From the NCBI GenBank assembly GCA_943324925.2, contig CALPNL020000018.1, positions 1 through 18,784 of the forward strand: DNA of 18,784 nucleotides. Direction: 5' to 3'. Both the position numbers and the translations under genes were made by a program. Position 1 is the stretch's first letter; the number at the start of each line of letters is the position of its first letter. The notes under the pieces were generated by a model. The model was not told where the DNA came from. It worked only from the letters and a program-made list of their open reading frames with translations, and ran no database searches. Origin of the DNA: Chitinophaga pinensis. GTDB lineage: Bacteria > Bacteroidota > Bacteroidia > Flavobacteriales > Flavobacteriaceae. Positions 15,258 to 18,784 of this stretch are shown here, one piece after another.

Positions 15258-16694
15258 TTATTTACTAAAGTTAGCGCAACCCTTTTCAATACCATTAGTA
15301 TTTATTTCATTCAAAGCCAAAACTACCGCTTCAGATAATCCATTTATTTTTGTTAAATCTTCGCCCCAAAATTCAATATTAGATAAAATATTGGTTACAA
15401 CCAAATCTATATTCTCCAATTGCCATGCGGTATTAAATGCTTCCACAATTTCAGGAGTATCTTTAACCGGCAACGCTTCGTTTTTCCATATTCCTTTATA
15501 GAATTGGATTAAACATGCCAATGAAAAAGTTAAATTAGTAGGTAATTTATCCTTCGCCTTATAATATTGAAGTATACTTGGCAAAACTCTTACTTTAAAT
15601 TTTGAGATAGAATTTAATGCAATATCAGCCAATGCATGCTTGATATAAGGATTTTTAAATCGATCCATTACTTCTTCAGTATAGGCATGAATTTCATTTT
15701 TATCCATTTCAAGTGTTTCGCTGATTTCACTTATTATGTTGTTTACAAATTTTCCCGTGAAATCACCGTTAACCGTTTCCATTACTAATTGGTTACCAAA
15801 CAAAATAGAACAAGGCACCATTGCGGTATGAGCACCATTTAATATTCTAACTTTTATCATTTTAAAAGGTCGAATGTCGTCAACGATTTTTACATTCAAA
15901 TCCGTTTTATGAAATGGCAACTTTTCTTTTAAATCATCCCCACCTTCAATTGCCCAAAGAAAAAAGGGTTCGGCAGCAACAATTAAATTATCTTGATAAT
16001 CTAATTTATTATTGTAATCTTCAATTTCAGCTCTTGGATATCCTGGAACAATTCTATCTACCAAAGTACTGTGGTAGGTACAAGCATCTGAAACCCAAGT
16101 TTTAAATGAATCAGACAATTGCCATAAATCACAATATTGTAAAATGCATTTTTTTAGGGTTTCTGAATTGTAATCTATCAATTCACATGGTATAATTGTA
16201 AGACCTTTAGCTTTATCTCCATTGAAATGTTTAAATCTTTCATGTAACAATACAGTCAATTTAGCCGGAAATGAACCGGGTGGCTGACTATCTGGAGTAT
16301 CACTTTCAACATACTCAATTCCAGCTTCTGTGGTATTTGAAACAATAAATTGGAGTTCCTCTTCTTTAGCCAAAGTAATAAAATCAGCAAAATCGGTATA
16401 AGGATTTATTGCTTTTACAATGTTTGTAATTAGCTCAATATCTTGAATTTTCTCGCCTTTTTTGATTCCATTCATAAACAAGGTATAAAGTCCATCTTGC
16501 TCATTAATCATGTTTACCATACCTTCTTTCAAAGGTTGAACCATTGCAATTCCAGCATTGAAACCCACTTCTTTATTCAATCTTTGAAAAGCATAATCTA
16601 CGAAGGCTCTTAAGAAATTACCCTCACCAAATTGCACTACTTTAATGGGAAGCAATGTTTCAAATCCTGTATTTATTCTGTTTAATTTTTTCAT
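15258..16694 (-). CDS. uxaB: Tagaturonate reductase (altronate oxidoreductase)
   Basis: This 478-residue protein belongs to the mannitol dehydrogenase family of long-chain dehydrogenases and should reduce D-tagaturonate to D-altronate with NADH. The N-terminal Rossmann domain has the nucleotide-binding segment QFGEGNFLRAF (21-31), and the family signature HSTLVDRIVPGYP (about 208-220) is intact. The C-terminal helical domain begins with KMIKVRILNGAHTAMVP (278-293), carrying the catalytic Lys281, Asn286 and His289. Length is close to E. coli UxaB. The neighbours uxaA and eda fit the galacturonate branch; fructuronate reductase (UxuB), a relative, would be expected beside mannonate dehydratase instead, which is absent here. 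It lies 28 bp after eda. Confidence 0.93.
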   Translation of the reverse strand: MKKLNRINTGFETLLPIKVVQFGEGNFLRAFVDYAFQRLNKEVGFNAGIAMVQPLKEGMVNMINEQDGLYTLFMNGIKKGEKIQDIELITNIVKAINPYTDFADFITLAKEEELQFIVSNTTEAGIEYVESDTPDSQPPGSFPAKLTVLLHERFKHFNGDKAKGLTIIPCELIDYNSETLKKCILQYCDLWQLSDSFKTWVSDACTYHSTLVDRIVPGYPRAEIEDYNNKLDYQDNLIVAAEPFFLWAIEGGDDLKEKLPFHKTDLNVKIVDDIRPFKMIKVRILNGAHTAMVPCSILFGNQLVMETVNGDFTGKFVNNIISEISETLEMDKNEIHAYTEEVMDRFKNPYIKHALADIALNSISKFKVRVLPSILQYYKAKDKLPTNLTFSLACLIQFYKGIWKNEALPVKDTPEIVEAFNTAWQLENIDLVVTNILSNIEFWGEDLTKINGLSEAVVLALNEINTNGIEKGCANFSK

Positions 16695-16722
16695 TTAATA
16701 AAGCTAAATGGTTCCTATCTTT

Positions 16723-17382
16723 TTATTTTATTGATTGAATCAAATTTAATACTGCTTTGGTTTCTGATTCGATGGTGGCATACTCTTTATCCGCCATCAA
16801 TTGTTTGCTGATGAGTTTGCTTCCCATCCCCACTGCAGAAACCCCTGCTTTGAACCATCCTTCGATGTTTGCTCTCGTGGTATCTACACCGCCCGTTGGC
16901 ATGAATAATAATTTTGGGAATATATCTTTAATACCACTCAAGAAATCAGGTCCTAGCATGTTTCCTGGGAATAATTTAATGAATTTTACTCCTGCATTTT
17001 CAGCAGCTATAATCTCTGTTGGCGTCATACAACCTGGGCTGTACAACACTTCTTTGCTTTTTAGAAAAGATGCTACTTCAGGAACAAATCCAGGGCTAAT
17101 AAAAAAATCAGCACCCACCTCATAGTATTCCTGTGCTTGTTGTAGGTTTTTTATGGTTCCTATTCCTAATAACAAATCAGGCATTTCAGCATTTCTAATT
17201 TCAACCATTTTGGTAAAATTACTAAGTGCTGCTTCTCCACGACTAGTATATTCTATCGCTTTTATTCCTGCTCGGTACAAGGCTCTTAATATTTCAATGG
17301 TTACTTCTTGGTCGGCATTGAAATAAAGCGGTAGCATTCCTTGAGCTACAATTGCATCCGATACTTGTTGGATCTTACTCAT
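16723..17382 (-). CDS. eda: 2-dehydro-3-deoxy-6-phosphogluconate (KDPG) aldolase
   Basis: This 219-residue class I aldolase splits KDPG into pyruvate and glyceraldehyde 3-phosphate. It is a TIM barrel with the usual landmarks: IEYTSRG with catalytic Glu44, LLGIGTIKN (71-79), FFISPGF (93-99), YSPGCMTPTEI (114-124), IKLFPG (135-140) with Schiff-base Lys136, and MPTGGV (161-166) for phosphate binding. The length is typical. It starts 3 bp after the YhcH-like gene, suggesting translational coupling. The substrate comes from KdgK at the right edge and from UxaA/UxaB in the same operon. It may also act on 4-hydroxy-2-oxoglutarate, as many Eda proteins do. Confidence 0.95.
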   Translation of the reverse strand: MSKIQQVSDAIVAQGMLPLYFNADQEVTIEILRALYRAGIKAIEYTSRGEAALSNFTKMVEIRNAEMPDLLLGIGTIKNLQQAQEYYEVGADFFISPGFVPEVASFLKSKEVLYSPGCMTPTEIIAAENAGVKFIKLFPGNMLGPDFLSGIKDIFPKLLFMPTGGVDTTRANIEGWFKAGVSAVGMGSKLISKQLMADKEYATIESETKAVLNLIQSIK

Positions 17383-17385
17383 TAT

Positions 17386-17835
17386 TTAGATTTTAACTTT
17401 TATAACTATTTTTCTTATTTCGCCTTCGCCAATCATCGGTGCGTGAACGTCTTCTGGGTAAAAAATCCCAAATTGGTTGTCCGTTAATTGGAAATACATA
17501 TCAGGGCTATCATTAAAAAAACGAACGTCTTTCTCGGGATTGTAATCACCGTTGGGTTGTACGCATTTTTCTCTTGGTTTCCATCCGATGGTTTCTAAAC
17601 CGCTTACGCAAATTTGGATATCGATGTTTTTATCATGACATTCAAATTTTTCTAGGCTCACTGCTTGGGTTTTACCATTTCCAACGCTGACGATCATTTT
17701 TAGGCCTTCGCAAATTTCTGAAACGCCAACAGGTAAATTCGCCAAGTCTTGTTTTTTGATATAATCAAATGCTTGGGCAAATAATGGATTTAAACTCGTG
17801 TATTTCGATGCGTTAGCTAAGGTATCTATTATCAT
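17386..17835 (-). CDS. YhcH/YjgK/YiaL (DUF386) family protein
   Basis: This 149-residue cytoplasmic protein matches the YhcH/DUF386 family, a small double-stranded beta-helix with a metal site. Conserved parts are FECHDKNIDIQICVSGLETIGW (64-85), FFNDSPDMYFQLTDNQFGIF (106-125) and YPEDVHAPMIG (126-136). His67, Gln74 and His131 are likely metal or substrate residues. I chose the ATG at 17835: an in-frame start further upstream (17871) would overlap kdgK by 11 bp and add a Lys/Thr-rich stretch unlike the family, whose members begin MIID or similar. E. coli YhcH is known as an anomerase for sialic acid; here, between kdgK and eda, a matching job on an open-chain keto-uronate or KDG intermediate is an inference. 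It follows kdgK by 25 bp. Confidence 0.87.
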   Translation of the reverse strand: MIIDTLANASKYTSLNPLFAQAFDYIKKQDLANLPVGVSEICEGLKMIVSVGNGKTQAVSLEKFECHDKNIDIQICVSGLETIGWKPREKCVQPNGDYNPEKDVRFFNDSPDMYFQLTDNQFGIFYPEDVHAPMIGEGEIRKIVIKVKI

Positions 17836-17860
17836 AGGTTTTTGTTTTGTTTTTGTCTTC

Positions 17861-18784
17861 TTACCTTGCAACTCTACCAGAAGCGTCGCCTCCCATCAGT
17901 TTGTTTACTTCATCCACCGTAACTAAGTTCGCATCACCTTTTATAGTGTGTTTCAAGCAAGAAGCAGCTACTGCAAAATCCAATGCGTTTTGATCGTTAT
18001 CAGGATAGGTTAATAATCCGTAGATTAATCCTCCCATAAATGAATCTCCACCACCTACTCTATCTACGATATCGGTAATTTGGTATTGACGGGTTTGAAG
18101 CATTTGTTTTCCATCGTATAAAACTCCTGCCCAAGTATTGTGTGAGGCTGAAATCGATCCTCTTAAAGTGGTGATTACTTTTTTGGCTCTTGGGAATTTT
18201 TTCATCATTTGTTGGCAAACAGATAAAAACGCTTCTGCTTTAACATCGTGTCCGTGGGTTTGAACTGCTGCCCCATCAGGTTTGATTCCAAAGTGCATTT
18301 CGGCATCTTCTTCGTTTCCTAAAATCACATCACAATACGAAGTTAATTCGGTCATGATGGCTTCACGATCGCCACCGTATTTCCATAATTTGGCTCTGTA
18401 ATTTAAATCGGTAGAAATAGTAACTCCTAATTTGCTCGCTGCTTTAACTGCTTCAAGACAAGCATCTGCTGAACTTTGAGAGATTGCCGGGGTAATTCCA
18501 GTCCAATGGAACCATTCAACTCCTTGAAAAACTTCTTCCCAATTGATCATTCCTGGTTGGATTTCAGACATCGATGAGTGCGCTCTATCATATACCACTT
18601 TACTTCCTCTAGAAACCGCTCCTGTTTCAAGGAAATAAATCCCCAAACGATCGCCACCCCATACAATTTTATCGACTCCAACTCCTCTTTTTCGCATTTC
18701 CATCATCGCGCATTCCCCAATATCATTCTTTGGCAAACGTGTGATAAAATCTACTGGAATTCCAAAATTAGCTAATGAAACCGC
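17861..18784 (-). CDS. kdgK: 2-keto-3-deoxygluconate kinase, PfkB family (N-terminus outside window)
   Basis: The frame is open from the right edge of the window and encodes 307 residues before its stop codon. It begins AVSLANFGIPVDFITRLPKN, which normally lies about 40 residues inside PfkB sugar kinases, so a short N-terminal part with the start codon is missing. A TTG at 18736 is only an internal Leu codon. The C-terminal PfkB signature DRVGGGDSFMGG (its Asp being the catalytic base) is clear, with Gly in place of the commoner Ala in the GAGD motif. Other family parts are TDLNYRAKLW and VILGNEEDAE. With eda, uxaA and uxaB beside it, 2-keto-3-deoxygluconate is the likely substrate, giving KDPG. 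Fructokinase or ribokinase activity is less likely. The operon promoter is outside the window. Confidence 0.9.
   Translation of the reverse strand, partial: AVSLANFGIPVDFITRLPKNDIGECAMMEMRKRGVGVDKIVWGGDRLGIYFLETGAVSRGSKVVYDRAHSSMSEIQPGMINWEEVFQGVEWFHWTGITPAISQSSADACLEAVKAASKLGVTISTDLNYRAKLWKYGGDREAIMTELTSYCDVILGNEEDAEMHFGIKPDGAAVQTHGHDVKAEAFLSVCQQMMKKFPRAKKVITTLRGSISASHNTWAGVLYDGKQMLQTRQYQITDIVDRVGGGDSFMGGLIYGLLTYPDNDQNALDFAVAASCLKHTIKGDANLVTVDEVNKLMGGDASGRVAR

Noticed and set aside
14798..15268. Plus-strand open frame of 156 codons opposite uxaA
   Set aside because: It is Ser/Phe-rich low-complexity sequence mirrored from the uxaA coding strand. UxaA is strongly supported, so this is a shadow frame.
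16757..17125. Plus-strand open frame of 122 codons opposite eda
   Set aside because: It is antisense to well-conserved aldolase motifs and has no features of its own.
17836..17871. Twelve-residue N-terminal extension of the YhcH-like protein
   Set aside because: It overlaps the end of kdgK and is a Lys/Thr-rich stretch unlike the family start. The ATG at 17835 gives the usual MIID-type start.
18734..18736. TTG as start codon of kdgK
   Set aside because: Family-like sequence (AVSLANFGIP) continues in frame upstream to the window edge, so this is an internal Leu codon.
1..18784. CRISPR arrays, tRNA or rRNA genes, insertion sequences
   Set aside because: I saw no regularly spaced repeats, no tRNA-like cloverleaf, and no transposase frame or terminal repeats. 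The window is filled by co-directional metabolic genes.

Overview
The window looks like a pectin utilisation locus from the phylum Bacteroidota, most likely Flavobacterium or a close relative. The reasons are the AT-rich DNA, a SusC/SusD outer-membrane pair, promoter boxes of the Bacteroidota type (TAnnTTTG), weak or absent Shine-Dalgarno sequences, and many signal peptides that end just before Gln. All twelve complete genes and the two genes cut by the window ends lie on the minus strand, so transcription runs from high to low coordinates. I found no RNA gene, mobile element or CRISPR array.

Right part (13621-18784): a cytoplasmic galacturonate-catabolism operon, read as kdgK (5' end outside the window), a YhcH/DUF386 protein, eda (KDPG aldolase), uxaB (tagaturonate reductase) and uxaA (altronate dehydratase). 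It ends in a rho-independent terminator at 13570-13595. Together these genes take tagaturonate through altronate, 2-keto-3-deoxygluconate (KDG) and KDPG to pyruvate and glyceraldehyde 3-phosphate. The isomerase UxaC, the enzymes KduI and KduD, an inner-membrane uronate transporter and a regulator are not visible and are probably beyond the right edge or elsewhere.

Middle and left part (841-13198): a long tightly packed polysaccharide utilisation operon, susC, susD, alpha/beta hydrolase (probable esterase), DUF4861 protein, two tandem GH105 unsaturated uronyl hydrolases, CE8 pectin methylesterase, GH28 polygalacturonase and CE12 rhamnogalacturonan acetylesterase. It ends in a perfect palindromic terminator at 790-815. 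SusC/SusD would import pectic oligosaccharides. The downstream enzymes have signal peptides but no visible C-terminal sorting domain, so they probably finish de-esterification and depolymerisation in the periplasm. A hairpin between susD and the hydrolase probably lowers expression of the enzyme genes relative to susCD.

Far left (1-473): the N-terminal 157 codons of another secreted protein that starts its own transcription unit. Its family cannot be decided from the visible part, but a surface pectinolytic enzyme fits the context.

The most interesting regulatory signal is a 14-bp LacI-type palindrome (TGTAATCGATTACA) directly touching a TAnnTTTG promoter box. It occurs with identical geometry upstream of susC (13252-13273) and of the left partial gene (554-575). 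A third, promoterless copy lies at 718-731. This implies one LacI-family regulator co-ordinating the locus. Most of the locus is of a known type. The less explained parts are the DUF4861 protein, the YhcH-like protein in a pectin operon, the altered GH28 active-site motifs, and the unidentified left gene.
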